DNA from: CAZYCC01 sp964645985
Lineage (GTDB): Bacteria > Bacillota > Clostridia > Oscillospirales > CAG-272
DNA: 20,751 nucleotides
Assembly: GCA_964645985.1 (NCBI GenBank)
Contig: CAZYCC010000023.1
Span: 1 to 20,751, forward strand
Reading direction: 5' to 3'
Part shown: in pieces, positions 8,391 to 16,492 of the stretch
Numbering within the stretch: position 1 is the first letter of the stretch
How the letters are laid out: the number at the start of each line of letters is the position of its first letter
The notes under the pieces: generated by a model
Database searches by the model: none
What the model was told of the DNA's origin: nothing
What the model saw: the letters and a program-made list of their open reading frames with translations, nothing else
Translations under genes and position numbers: made by a program

Positions 8391-8427
8391 AAAAAAATCC
8401 CCCGACCGTTCGGTCGGGGGATTTTTT
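8391..8427 (+). terminator. rho-independent terminator after the cupin gene
   Basis: ATCCCCCGACC and GGTCGGGGGAT form an 11-bp stem around a GTTC loop, flanked by seven A on the left and six T on the right. The symmetric A and T tracts would allow termination on either strand. Confidence 0.93.
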
Positions 8428-9098
8428 ACGAGGGAAAACTGCGGGGAATGAGCGCATAGCGGATAACGTGAGGCGATTCGCGGGGAGCAGCGCCAATCCC
8501 TCGCGCCACGCGAGATTCGCGCCTCCCGGCGAAGAAAGCGCACATCGCGCGGGAGCAGGCTCGCTTCCAAACGAAAACGCCCTCCCCTTGGCGAAGCGGT
8601 GGGAATTACATCCTCAAGAGATTTTTTGCTCTTTTCCGAAATCCCTTTTCCGAACGGGAAACGCTTTGCTTATCGTTATCGTTTTAGGGCATCCAAGGGG
8701 GTGCGGAGGGGCAAAAGCCCCTGTCTTTCCCGTTTCCGGGTGAGCCGGGGTATGGTTCCTAAAACCTTCGGATTTGCGGGAAGGGTATTTTCTCCCCCTC
8801 GGGGGGGATACAGCCTCGGCCGGCGAATCCGGGGATAGGGCAGGGAACAGCAGTTCTTCCGATCGAGGCGCTTTGGTCACTCAACACAAAATCTGAGAGA
8901 AAACACCTCAATTTTCATTAGGTACAGCGCGGTTTCTTATAAAACCTGAACTCGAGAGGCGGCGCACGAAATTCCGGCAAAGCGCGCTCGCTCTATCCCT
9001 TCACCGGATCGGGCAGCGCAAATGACGGCAAAGCGGTGCTTCCTGAGTTACGCATCTAAGAGGTCTCCCCTCCATCTTCATCCCCGCCGCAGACCTCG
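8428..9098. other. 670-base region without a convincing gene, G/C hairpins
   Basis: It separates the plus-strand cupin unit from the minus-strand tldE. Short frames exist on both strands (about 8599-8838 plus, 8614-8880 minus) but have no ribosome sites and look like by-products of composition. The centre holds hairpins: AGGGGC-AAAA-GCCCCT (8707-8722) and TCCCCC-TCGG-GGGGGA (8793-8808). The segment 8640-8840 resembles multi-copy intergenic sequences of clostridial genomes in style, but this cannot be confirmed from one copy. Confidence 0.4.
9060..9097 (-). terminator. possible weak terminator or 3' hairpin of tldE
   Basis: GAGGTCT (9060-9066) and AGACCTC (9091-9097) are a perfect 7-bp inverted repeat around 24 bases, starting right after the tldE stop codon on the minus strand. 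The following sequence has only two T, so it is not a classical intrinsic terminator; it may stabilise the transcript end. Confidence 0.3.
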
Positions 9099-10442
9099 CT
9101 ATTCCCCCGCCACGCTCACGCCGCGCACGAGCGTCGCCGGGGCGATGATGGTGCCGTAACCGGGGTGCGGCTCTTCAAACTCGCGCGCGACCGCCTCGAT
9201 CGCCCGCAGAAAATCAAAGAAATTGCCCGACACGGTGAACGACTTGAGCGCGCGCCCCTGCCGCCCGCCCTCGATGCGGAAGCCCTCGCTGTCGATAGAG
9301 AAGTCGCCGGTTACCGCCGACGCGCCCGCGTGAAAGCCCTTCATATCGGTAACGAAGATGCCGCCGTCCGCCGCCGCGAGCAGCTCGTCCTTGCTTTTCT
9401 CCCCCGGCTGCAGTAGCAGCGTATAGTGCCGCGTCCCAATCGACGAGCTGCCGCGCGACGCGTTGCCGGTGCTCTCGCAGCCGTCCTTCGCCGCCGCGCT
9501 GCGGTTGTAGAGGAGGGTCACGAGCCGCCCGCCGTCGAGGATTTTCTTCTCGCGCGTCGGCACGCCCTCTCCGTCGAAGGCAATTTGGAAGGGATTCCCC
9601 TCATAAAACGGCGTGTCTACAAGCGTCACCGCGCTCGAGGCAATAACCTCGCCGACGCGCTCACGTTTGAGCGGCGACAGCCCCTTTTGGCAGTTTTCGG
9701 CGAAAAAGTCGCCGATGAACGCTCCCAAAATCTGCCGCATACAGTTTTCATCGAAGACGACATCGAACCGCCCGCTTTCCGGCTGCACCGCGCCAAAGCG
9801 GTCTGCCGCCCTCTGGTAGGCGATCTGCGCAAGCTGCGCGCGCTCCTCTCCTTGCGGGAAACGCGGAACGCTCTTGCCGCCGCCCTGTTTCTCGCCCGCG
9901 CGATCGATCATCGCGTAGAGCGCGCTGCCGACCGATCCCGCGCTTTTGCGCAGCCGCAGGCCGCGCGAGTTGTAGAGCGCAATCTCCCCGTATCCCGCGT
10001 AGCAGCCGCACTCAGTGCCGTCGGCGACATCCTCGCCCACCGCGTAGACCGCCCTCTGGCAGGCGAGTGTCTGCTCCTTCAGCGCGGATGCCGAGGGCAT
10101 TTCGAAGGGTGCCTCGGGAAGAGCGCGATACTCGCCCGACCCGTCGTAGAGATCCGCCTCGTCCTCCCGCTCAACGATGCGCGCGTTCTCCGCCGCCCGC
10201 AGCGGCAGGCGCGCCGCCTCCTCGGGGGTGAGCAGCTCTGTCGACGCGTAGCCTATTTTGCCGCCGACCCGGCAGCGCAGCGAGAGCGACGCGCTCTCCC
10301 CGGAGGAAAACTCGTCGATGTCGTCGCGATAAGCGGAGCAGGAGATACTGCTGCCGCTCGAATAATAAACCTCGTATTCGCCGATGCCCGCGTCCTTGCA
10401 CGCGCGCTCGACCGCCCCCCAAAGCTCATCCAAATTGCCCAT
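9099..10442 (-). CDS. tldE: TldE/PmbA family protease subunit
   Basis: This 447-residue protein is the metal-free partner of TldD. In characterised bacteria TldD and TldE form a heterodimeric protease in the cytoplasm that degrades unfolded short peptides and can trim leader peptides from modified peptides. Recognisable parts are the N-terminal domain (about 1-200), the FDVVFDENCMRQILGAFIGDF block replacing the HExxxH helix of TldD, the SPFxxEG-like DTPFYEGNPFQIAFDGEGVPT stretch, and the C-terminal sheet with STGNASRGSSSIG and TGDFSIDSEGFRIEGG. No HExxxH is present, as expected for TldE. AAGGAG six bases before the ATG fixes the start. tldD lies upstream on the same strand across a 347-base gap. 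Confidence 0.93.
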   Translation of the reverse strand: MGNLDELWGAVERACKDAGIGEYEVYYSSGSSISCSAYRDDIDEFSSGESASLSLRCRVGGKIGYASTELLTPEEAARLPLRAAENARIVEREDEADLYDGSGEYRALPEAPFEMPSASALKEQTLACQRAVYAVGEDVADGTECGCYAGYGEIALYNSRGLRLRKSAGSVGSALYAMIDRAGEKQGGGKSVPRFPQGEERAQLAQIAYQRAADRFGAVQPESGRFDVVFDENCMRQILGAFIGDFFAENCQKGLSPLKRERVGEVIASSAVTLVDTPFYEGNPFQIAFDGEGVPTREKKILDGGRLVTLLYNRSAAAKDGCESTGNASRGSSSIGTRHYTLLLQPGEKSKDELLAAADGGIFVTDMKGFHAGASAVTGDFSIDSEGFRIEGGRQGRALKSFTVSGNFFDFLRAIEAVAREFEEPHPGYGTIIAPATLVRGVSVAGE

Positions 10443-10486
10443 CGATAACTCCTTTTTCGCTCCCGGCTATGCCGCCTTTCGCCGGC

Positions 10487-10681
10487 TCACTTGCCGGGAT
10501 AAATTTCCCCGGAGAAGATAACTTTTGCCGGACTTACATTGCGGTGTTCCGCCCCCGCAGAATCGTCTTTTGCAGGGCCTGCCGCCGTATTTCTCGGCGA
10601 CGCTGATCCTGCCGGCTGCGGCGGCTTCTCCGCCTTTTCAGCCTGTGATGCCTGTGACACCTTTGTCGTTTCTGCCGCCAT
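10487..10681 (-). CDS. possible small hypothetical protein between tldD and tldE
   Basis: This open frame of 64 codons lies in the tldD-tldE gap on the same strand, ending 44 bases before tldE. GGGGG about seven bases ahead of the ATG could serve as a ribosome site. The product is hydrophilic and rich in Ala, Lys, Glu, Pro and Ser, with no membrane helix and only the last residues (VIFSGEIYPGK) looking ordered. I do not recognise it. It could be a small disordered protein, a peptide handled by the TldD/TldE protease, or chance reading through spacer sequence; the low complexity favours caution. Confidence 0.25.
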   Translation of the reverse strand: MAAETTKVSQASQAEKAEKPPQPAGSASPRNTAAGPAKDDSAGAEHRNVSPAKVIFSGEIYPGK

Positions 10682-10789
10682 GCCGATTACCCCCGGCTCG
10701 CTTGTTTCGTCCCCCCGGTTTATGTAAAAACAAGGAAGACCCCTTCTCGCGCCGCCCTACCGGGCAGCCCGCCCCGCTCGTGCGTCATC

Positions 10790-12184
10790 TCACGTTCTTC
10801 CGCCGACGGTGATGCTCTTCACACGGATGAGCGGTTGACCGACATCGGTCGGGATTTGCCCGGAGCTCGATCCGCACATCCCCTGCCCGGTGAGCAGATC
10901 CTGCCCGACCATATCTATGTTCATGAGAATCTCCGACCCCGTCCCGATGAGCGACGCCCCCTTGACCGGCTCGCAGATTTTGCCCCCGCGCACGAGATAC
11001 CCCTCGGCAACGGCGAAGTTAAAGGCGCCGGTCACGGGGCTGACCGACCCGCCGCCCATTTTCGCGGCGTACAGCCCGTTGTCGATTGACGCGATGATGT
11101 CCTCGTTGCGGTCGTTGCCGTTTTCGATGAAGGTGTTGGTCATGCGCGAGGTCGGTTCATAGGTGTAGTTTTCGCGGCGCGAGCTGCCGGTGCTCTCCAT
11201 TCCCATCCGCCGCCCGTTGAAGCGGTCGATGAGGTAGCCGCGCAGCACCCCGCGCTCGATGAGGACATTGCGGCGGGTAGGCGTGCCCTCGTCGTCGATG
11301 TTGATGCTGCCCCACGCGCCGGGGATGGTGCCGTCGTCGACAGCGGTCACTTTTTCGTTCGCGATCTTTTGCCCCAGCTTGCCCGCCATTTGCGATGCCC
11401 CTTTGGCGACCGAGGTCGCCTCCAGCGAGTGGCCGCACGCCTCGTGAAAGATCACCCCGCCGAACCCGTTGGCAATGGCGACGGTCATGCGACCGGCGGG
11501 GCAGTAGGCGGCACCGAGATTGGCAAGCGCCGTGCGCGCCGCCTCCTCGCCGGTCCCCTCGGGGGAGATGGTGTCGAACATCTCCAGACCCATCCGCCGC
11601 CCTGGCCCACAGAATCCCGACTCACGATCGCCCGCCCGATCGGCGACGGCGGTGATACCGAGGCGCGTGCGCACCTGACGATCGCTCGTGAGCAGCCCGT
11701 CGCTGTTGGCGATGAGAATGCGGCGGTCGTCATCGCGCAGCGTGCCGCTCACTTGAACGATCGCCTTGTCGTAGCCGGCGGCGCCCCCCGCCGCGCGCCG
11801 CAAAATTTCGACTTTCTCCTCCTTGCGCGCAGAATCCGGCACGCGACCGATCGGATGCACGTCGGCGGGAATACGCTCGATGAGATGCACCGAGAGCGCG
11901 GAGCTGCCCTCCCCGATAATCTCGGCGACGCGCGACGCCGCGCGCAGTAGACCCGCCTCGCTTGTGTCGGAGGTGGACGCGGCGACGCAGCGCAGCCCCT
12001 TAAAGGCGCGCAACCCCGCGCCGGCGATCGTGTGGTCGGTCACCGACTCGAGCCGGCCGTCGATATAGTGAAGTGAATTTTTGCGGGTGTCCTCGGCGAA
12101 GACCTCGGCGAAGTCCGCGCCGGTAGACAGCAGCCGCGCGAGCACCCGCTCGAGAAGCGCGGTCGGCAGTAACAGTTGGGACAT
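10790..12184 (-). CDS. tldD: TldD family zinc metalloprotease subunit
   Basis: TldD is the catalytic subunit of the TldD/TldE protease, a cytoplasmic barrel that cleaves unstructured peptides threaded into it. The 464-residue protein has the zinc motif in GGVIFHEACGHSLEA (His247, Glu248, His252) and the downstream GMCGSSSGQIPTDVGQP, where Cys437 corresponds to the third zinc ligand of the family. The N-terminal half shows the SxxYxDxRxExV-like strand (NSLHYIDGRLESV, 36-48). Length is usual. AAGGGGG lies five bases before the ATG. It is followed on the same strand by a possible 64-residue ORF and tldE, so the two subunits are probably made together. No modified-peptide precursor is obvious nearby. 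Confidence 0.95.
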   Translation of the reverse strand: MSQLLLPTALLERVLARLLSTGADFAEVFAEDTRKNSLHYIDGRLESVTDHTIAGAGLRAFKGLRCVAASTSDTSEAGLLRAASRVAEIIGEGSSALSVHLIERIPADVHPIGRVPDSARKEEKVEILRRAAGGAAGYDKAIVQVSGTLRDDDRRILIANSDGLLTSDRQVRTRLGITAVADRAGDRESGFCGPGRRMGLEMFDTISPEGTGEEAARTALANLGAAYCPAGRMTVAIANGFGGVIFHEACGHSLEATSVAKGASQMAGKLGQKIANEKVTAVDDGTIPGAWGSINIDDEGTPTRRNVLIERGVLRGYLIDRFNGRRMGMESTGSSRRENYTYEPTSRMTNTFIENGNDRNEDIIASIDNGLYAAKMGGGSVSPVTGAFNFAVAEGYLVRGGKICEPVKGASLIGTGSEILMNIDMVGQDLLTGQGMCGSSSGQIPTDVGQPLIRVKSITVGGRT

Positions 12185-12557
12185 AAAAACCCCCTTGTGG
12201 GAAAAAGGTCAGCGCGCAGCGCGCGCGTTATACGTCAAGTGCCTTAGGAAATCAGTGAAGCCGCCTCATCGGCGAAGGGAAAGCGACGCGCAGAGAAGGG
12301 CGACATAGCAAGAGCAAATTTCACCTCGAAAGATCGGCGAACTACCTGTCCGCAGGCCCTGCGGCGGGGAAGTTTGCGCGCCCGCTTATGCGCGCGTCGC
12401 GGCAATGGCGAATCGCCCCGGGAAGGGAAGTGCGCGTGCGCATTGTACAAAGTCTTTTTTGCTGGAGAGAGGCAGAACCGCGTTTGCACAAAGAACCGTG
12501 CGGCCACCCGCGGGGAGAGGTGACACTCCGCCGAGAGGATTACTCCACGCTGCCCGC
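12185..12557. other. 373-base gap between tldD and the lipoprotein gene
   Basis: It holds the tldD ribosome site next to 12185, a GCGCGC-rich inverted stretch at 12211-12230 and a TATAAC box on the minus strand near 12230 that could be a weak -10 for tldD; no good -35 sits 17 bases away. Minus-strand frames crossing it lack starts with ribosome sites. I see no gene and no terminator with a T run for the upstream lipoprotein gene. Confidence 0.4.
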
Positions 12558-13049
12558 TCAGTTCTCATCGCGCGGGTTGGCGCGGGCTTGCAGCTCGAGG
12601 AAGGTGAAGATGTTGTCTTCCTTCGCGGGGTCGGCACTGCGGTCGACCTTGTACCAGACGAGCGCGCCGTTTGCGAGCGGCACGCCGAAGTCTCCGTAGC
12701 CATCGCCGTCTCGGTCGGAAAATTCGAGCACACCGCCCGCGTCCTTCGACAAGCCCTTCCCGCCGCGCTCGACGAAGTCGAGCGTCCCGCAGCGATGTCC
12801 GCTCGCGCTGTCATACGCCTCGTAGGATTTGCCATCATCGGATAGGCGAAAGCAGATACTTTTCTCGGGTGAGAGCAGATAGTCCTCGGTGTAGCTGCTG
12901 TCGCGCCCCGCCCACGCGCCCTCGTCCGTCGCGCCCGATCCCGCGCCCTCCTCCTCCTTTCCCCCGCAGGAGATAAGAAGCGTTGCCCCCGCGAGGAGCG
13001 CCGCGAGGAGAGCGGCGGCCCGATGCCCACGTTTACTCAAATTTCGCAT
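12558..13049 (-). CDS. putative lipoprotein with EF-hand-like loop
   Basis: The 163-residue product starts with a basic n-region (MRNLSKRGHR), a hydrophobic segment (11-27) and the lipobox LISC, so Cys28 should be lipidated and the protein held on the outer face of the cell membrane. A Gly/Glu-rich linker follows. Near the C-terminus FSDRDGDGYGDFG contains DxDxDGxxD (Asp112, 114, 116, 120), the calcium loop found in EF-hand, dockerin and FG-GAP-like proteins. The rest I cannot place in a family. There is no ribosome binding site before the ATG (only pyrimidines), so initiation may be weak or the start may differ. It lies between sdaA and tldD on the same strand with gaps on both sides. Confidence 0.72.
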   Translation of the reverse strand: MRNLSKRGHRAAALLAALLAGATLLISCGGKEEEGAGSGATDEGAWAGRDSSYTEDYLLSPEKSICFRLSDDGKSYEAYDSASGHRCGTLDFVERGGKGLSKDAGGVLEFSDRDGDGYGDFGVPLANGALVWYKVDRSADPAKEDNIFTFLELQARANPRDEN

Positions 13050-13200
13050 AAAAAAAGGAAGACTGTACCGATGGCGCGGCGTCCTTGCGCGTTTCGTTCA
13101 CTATACCGAGGACGCGGCGCGCTGTGCCCCTTATTCAAAAGACGATAACCCGGCATTTCTGCCAGCCCTGCCTGCGAACAAGGCCCGCGTGCGGGGCGAC

Positions 13201-14421
13201 TTACCCCTTTCCGGTCTCTTGCGCGTAGAGCTTCGCGAGACCCCCGGTGGAGGTTTCGCGGTAGACCGAGGACAGATCCTTTCCGGTCTCGTACATCGTC
13301 TGCACGACCATATCGAAGGAGATTTTGCGCGTCCCGGTGAGGAAGTTGGCGAGCGAGAGTGCGTTGAGCGCGCGCATCGCGGCGACGGCGTTGCGCTCGA
13401 TACAGGGGATCTGCACAAGGCCGCACACCGGGTCGCAGGTTAGACCTAGATGATGTTCGAGCGACATTTCGGCGGCGTACTCGATTTGCGCGGGGCCCAT
13501 CTCGAAGAGCTCCGCGAGCGCCGCAGCCGCCATCGCGCAGGCGGTACCGATCTCCGCTTGGCACCCGCACTCCGCCCCGGAGATCGACGCGTTCTTTTTG
13601 ACGAGGTTGCCAATGAGCCCGCCGACCGCGAGCGCGCGGAAGATGTCATCATCCGAGAAGCCCTTCTGCTCCTGCATATATTTGAGGACGGCGGGGAGCA
13701 CCGCGCACGCCCCGCAGGTCGGCGCCGTAACGATCTTTCCCCCGCAGGCGTTCTGTTCGCTCGCGGCGAAGGCGTAGGAGCAGACGATGCGGTTCTCGCG
13801 CGTCACCGGGCGCTCGTCGATATGGCGGCGGTTATACAGTTGCTGCGCGACACGCCGCACATGCATTTCACCCGGGAGCATGCCGGTTGTGCGCAGTCCG
13901 TCGGCGATGCAGTCGTTCATCACCTGCCAAATATCGAAGAGGAACTCACGAAAGTCCGGCCCCTCGTGCTCCATCACATATTGCGAAAGCCGCACGCCGC
14001 GATCGCTGCAAAGGGTGATGATTTCTGTGAGCGAGTTCTCCGGGTAAATATCCGGCGAGGTGATGTCCGGTCGCCCCTCGACGCGCACTTCTCCCCCGCC
14101 CACCGAGAGCGCGCGCATGCGCGCGAGAACCCTCCCGCCGCGGTAGGCAATGAGATCCATGGTGTTCTCGTGCGGCAGAGCGGAGAGCGGGGTCGTGGTG
14201 TCCATGCGGATCTCAACCGGCGTTGGCGCGAGGGTATCGCGCACGGTAGAATCGGTGCAGTGCCCCTTCCCGGTGAGTGCGAGCGATCCGTAGAGGATGA
14301 CGACAAACCGCTCCGCGGTGGGATTCTCCGCGCGGAAAAGTCGGCAGGCGCGCTCCGGGCCCATCGTGTGGGAGGAGGACGGGCCGTGCCCGACTTTGTA
14401 GAGTTCACGCAAAGATTGCAT
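13201..14421 (-). CDS. sdaA: L-serine dehydratase, iron-sulfur-dependent, single chain
   Basis: It deaminates L-serine to pyruvate and ammonia using a [4Fe-4S] cluster as Lewis acid; cytosolic and oxygen-sensitive. The 406-residue chain fuses the beta domain, with GHGPSSSHTMGP (11-22), to the alpha domain, with SEQNACGGKIVTAPTCGACAVLP (221-243). Cys287, Cys329 and Cys340 have the 42- and 11-residue spacings I know for the cluster ligands of the characterised Legionella enzyme. It is shorter than the enterobacterial form (about 454). The N-terminus MQSLRELYKVG fits the family, although AAAGG lies 17 bases upstream, too far for a good ribosome site. It stands alone between galM and the lipoprotein gene, so a role in serine catabolism or detoxification is inferred from the enzyme only. 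Confidence 0.96.
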   Translation of the reverse strand: MQSLRELYKVGHGPSSSHTMGPERACRLFRAENPTAERFVVILYGSLALTGKGHCTDSTVRDTLAPTPVEIRMDTTTPLSALPHENTMDLIAYRGGRVLARMRALSVGGGEVRVEGRPDITSPDIYPENSLTEIITLCSDRGVRLSQYVMEHEGPDFREFLFDIWQVMNDCIADGLRTTGMLPGEMHVRRVAQQLYNRRHIDERPVTRENRIVCSYAFAASEQNACGGKIVTAPTCGACAVLPAVLKYMQEQKGFSDDDIFRALAVGGLIGNLVKKNASISGAECGCQAEIGTACAMAAAALAELFEMGPAQIEYAAEMSLEHHLGLTCDPVCGLVQIPCIERNAVAAMRALNALSLANFLTGTRKISFDMVVQTMYETGKDLSSVYRETSTGGLAKLYAQETGKG

Positions 14422-14835
14422 TTTGCTGATTTGCTAAACCTTTAAAATTCGGGGAGTTCTCCTCCCCTACGGAAAGACTCAAACTTTTGTTTCGGGGGAA
14501 ACTCCGCTTTGTCGAGATTACGGTTGCTACCTCTTGGAGGTTGTTTTCGGGAAAATCGCACCGCTACTGTCGTAATTTGGACTGCTCCCCCTTAGCTTTT
14601 ATTTTCGGGGAAGCTCCACTGCCGTTATCGTAATTTGCACTGCCGTTCCTCGGTTCAGTTTTCGGAAAACCAGACTGCCTCTGTCGTAATATCCGCTGCT
14701 CCCTCATGAGCGGGGTGGCTTTGCGCGCACTCCTCTCCCCCGCCATACTCCCCCGCTTTGCGATGGAGTATTGCCGCTCCGCGCGCTTTTCCTTCCGCAA
14801 AATCGCCGCTCACGCGTCGCTTTTGCGCTTGTGCG
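14422..14835. other. sdaA-galM intergenic region
   Basis: Apart from the 58-bp tandem repeat, it holds a hairpin in the presumed sdaA leader: GGGGAG-TTCTC-CTCCCC (14451-14467). A minus-strand frame (14564-14800) only reads the repeat as 19-residue units and stops inside it; I do not call it a gene. No consensus promoter for sdaA is visible. Confidence 0.45.
14487..14705. repeat. degenerate 58-bp tandem repeat, about four copies
   Basis: Two landmarks recur at a steady distance. A TTTCGG-centred block begins near 14490, 14544, 14602 and 14659. A GTCGTAATTTG-like block begins at 14511 (diverged), 14569, 14627 and 14683. Spacing is 54-58 bases. Between them are variants of GCACTGCTC. Copies two and three are most alike; the outer ones are eroded. 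The unit is close to 57 bases, so the minus strand reads it as 19-residue repeats, but no complete gene results. Confidence 0.8.
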
Positions 14836-15891
14836 CTATTCCTCTACCCCTATTTCGTATACCGTAGTGAAGTCGTATTTTTCTCCGGGACGGAGGGTGA
14901 TGGGGGGATAGTCGGGGCGGTTGGGGGAGTTGGGAGCGAACTGCGTTTCGAGGCAGACGGCGTGGAGGGGGGTCTGCGGGATGCCACCCTTGAAGGGGAT
15001 GGCGCCGTTCATCACGCAGCCGGTGTAGAGCTGCACGCCGGGGAGGTTGGTGTAGAGGGTTATCCGCCTGCCGCTCGCGGGGGAGAACAGTGTCCCGCGG
15101 CGGCGCACAAAACCGTTTTGCCGCTCTGCGGTAAAGACAAAGTGATGGTCAAACCCCTGCCCGATCGGCTTTTCCCGGCGAAAATCGAAAGGCGTACCCT
15201 CGAGGGGGCGCGGCGGCTCCGCGAGCGGAATTTGGTCTGCGTCTGTCTCTATATAGCGGTCGGCATCGAGCGCGAGGCGGTGGTCGAGTACGTCCTCCCC
15301 GGCGATGCCGTTTAGATTAAAGTAACTGTGGTTGGTGAGATTGACGACCGTCGCGCGGTCGGTCGTAGCCTCGTAGTGAATGGAGAGCGTCTGCCACCCG
15401 CCCTCATCGGCGAAGGTGTAAGTGACGGCGACGTCGAGCGTCCCCGGGAAACCCTCCTCCCCGTCGGGCGAGGTCCTCGTGAGGCGCAGCACCCCGCGCC
15501 CGCGCTCATCCACCGATGCGCTCGCCCTCCAGATCTTGCGGTTGAATCCCTCACGCCCGCCGTGCAGGCAGTCGCGCGTCCCCGAGTTGACAAAGAGCGG
15601 GTAGCTCTCCCCGTCGAGCGAAAAGCGCGCCCCGCCGATGCGGTTGCACACCCGCCCGATGATCGCCCCGAAGTACCCTTCGGCAAGGTACCCCGGCAGA
15701 TCATCGAACCCGCAGACAATCTCATCGAGCGCCCCCGCGCGGTCGGGCGTTCGCAGCGACTGCAAAATTCCGCCGAGTGAGAGAACAGCGACCGACGCGC
15801 CGCTCTCCCCGGTGAAGGTAAACTTTTCCACCGCGCGCGGCATCCCCTCATCCCCCGGCAAAATTCCAAATAAAGATGTCGAAAGTTGCAT
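14836..15891 (-). CDS. galM: aldose 1-epimerase (galactose mutarotase)
   Basis: GalM interconverts alpha and beta anomers of galactose and related sugars before phosphorylation in the Leloir pathway; cytosolic beta-sandwich. The 351-residue protein has IIGRVCNRIGGARF (77-90) with the substrate-binding Asn-Arg, LHGG with His110, NLTNHSYFNL with the catalytic acid His188, and CLETQFAPNSPN with the catalytic base Glu315. Length is standard. The start is supported by the family-like N-terminus and by a weak GAG seven bases before the ATG. No other galactose gene is in the window. A perfect consensus promoter nearly 400 bases upstream points at it. Confidence 0.96.
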   Translation of the reverse strand: MQLSTSLFGILPGDEGMPRAVEKFTFTGESGASVAVLSLGGILQSLRTPDRAGALDEIVCGFDDLPGYLAEGYFGAIIGRVCNRIGGARFSLDGESYPLFVNSGTRDCLHGGREGFNRKIWRASASVDERGRGVLRLTRTSPDGEEGFPGTLDVAVTYTFADEGGWQTLSIHYEATTDRATVVNLTNHSYFNLNGIAGEDVLDHRLALDADRYIETDADQIPLAEPPRPLEGTPFDFRREKPIGQGFDHHFVFTAERQNGFVRRRGTLFSPASGRRITLYTNLPGVQLYTGCVMNGAIPFKGGIPQTPLHAVCLETQFAPNSPNRPDYPPITLRPGEKYDFTTVYEIGVEE

Positions 15892-16283
15892 AATCTCACA
15901 AACAAAGAGAAAAGAGAAACTGTCTTAGCGGTCGGGCGCGGGGGCGCGCTCTCGGGGGTTGAAAGCGAAACGATTTTGCTCGAAGAGGGCAAGGCGCGCT
16001 GTCCTTGCCCGAAAATGAAACGACCCCCGCCCGATGTAAGCAAGGCGCGGCTTCGCTGCAAAAAGTGAAAGGCAGCTTTAGCGGTTGAAAGCCGACGGGG
16101 AATGCGAGTCGCATCCATCGCGACCGCAAGCAAAACGGCCCCTGTCGATTTGACGCGAAACGCGACCCTCACGTGGGGAAGGGAAGACAGCCGCGGCAGA
16201 ACCGCCTCGTTTTTGAGGATAAAGATTTTTTGGCGGGAGAGGTCTTGCTGACTGCGCGTACCCTGCCCCTTCATCATGCCCCC
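15892..16283 (-). other. predicted long leader of galM or small RNA region
   Basis: About 390 bases lie between the consensus minus-strand promoter and the galM start. It contains an 8-bp inverted repeat GGGCAAGG-N8-CCTTGCCC (15987-16010). A frame beginning at ATGATG (about 16277) runs on through galM in another frame; it has no ribosome site and I do not accept it as a gene. I could not match the leader to a known riboswitch class. Confidence 0.4.
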
Positions 16284-16312
16284 ATTATACCCCCGCCCCG
16301 TGAAAATGTCAA
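16284..16312 (-). promoter_or_regulatory. perfect consensus sigma-A promoter toward galM
   Basis: On the minus strand TTGACA (16307-16312), exactly 17 bases and TATAAT (16284-16289) match the ideal promoter at all twelve positions. The nearest gene downstream is galM, so it drives either galM through a long leader or a separate small RNA. Confidence 0.75.
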
Positions 16313-16425
16313 GCGAGATCGCGCGGGAAGGGAAGCGCACAGCCTCTCTTTCGCGCGAAAAATAGGGCGCGGCACACGCGCGCAGGAGAAGCCCCTCGCG
16401 CGTCCGCGCCCCGGCGTGGATTGCC

Positions 16426-16492
16426 CGAGAGGGTGGGGCCGCGCATCTCGCGACCGCTCCCTCTCGTTTCCTTTCGCTTTTTCTCGAGAGGG
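16426..16492. repeat. three copies of CGAGAGGG between divergent promoters
   Basis: CGAGAGGG occurs at 16426-16433 and 16485-16492, and its exact complement CCCTCTCG at 16459-16466. The last copy ends one base before the -35 box of the surface-protein promoter. The arrangement could be a binding site for a regulator of one or both divergent promoters. The surrounding G/C-rich composition makes chance possible. Confidence 0.4.

Noticed and set aside
13450..14445. Plus-strand frame of 331 codons opposite sdaA
   Set aside because: It is the antisense shadow of sdaA, whose cluster cysteines and GPSSSHT motif settle the coding strand.
14487..14705. CRISPR array
   Set aside because: The 54-58 bp units diverge along their whole length and there is no split into identical repeats and unique spacers; no cas gene is present.
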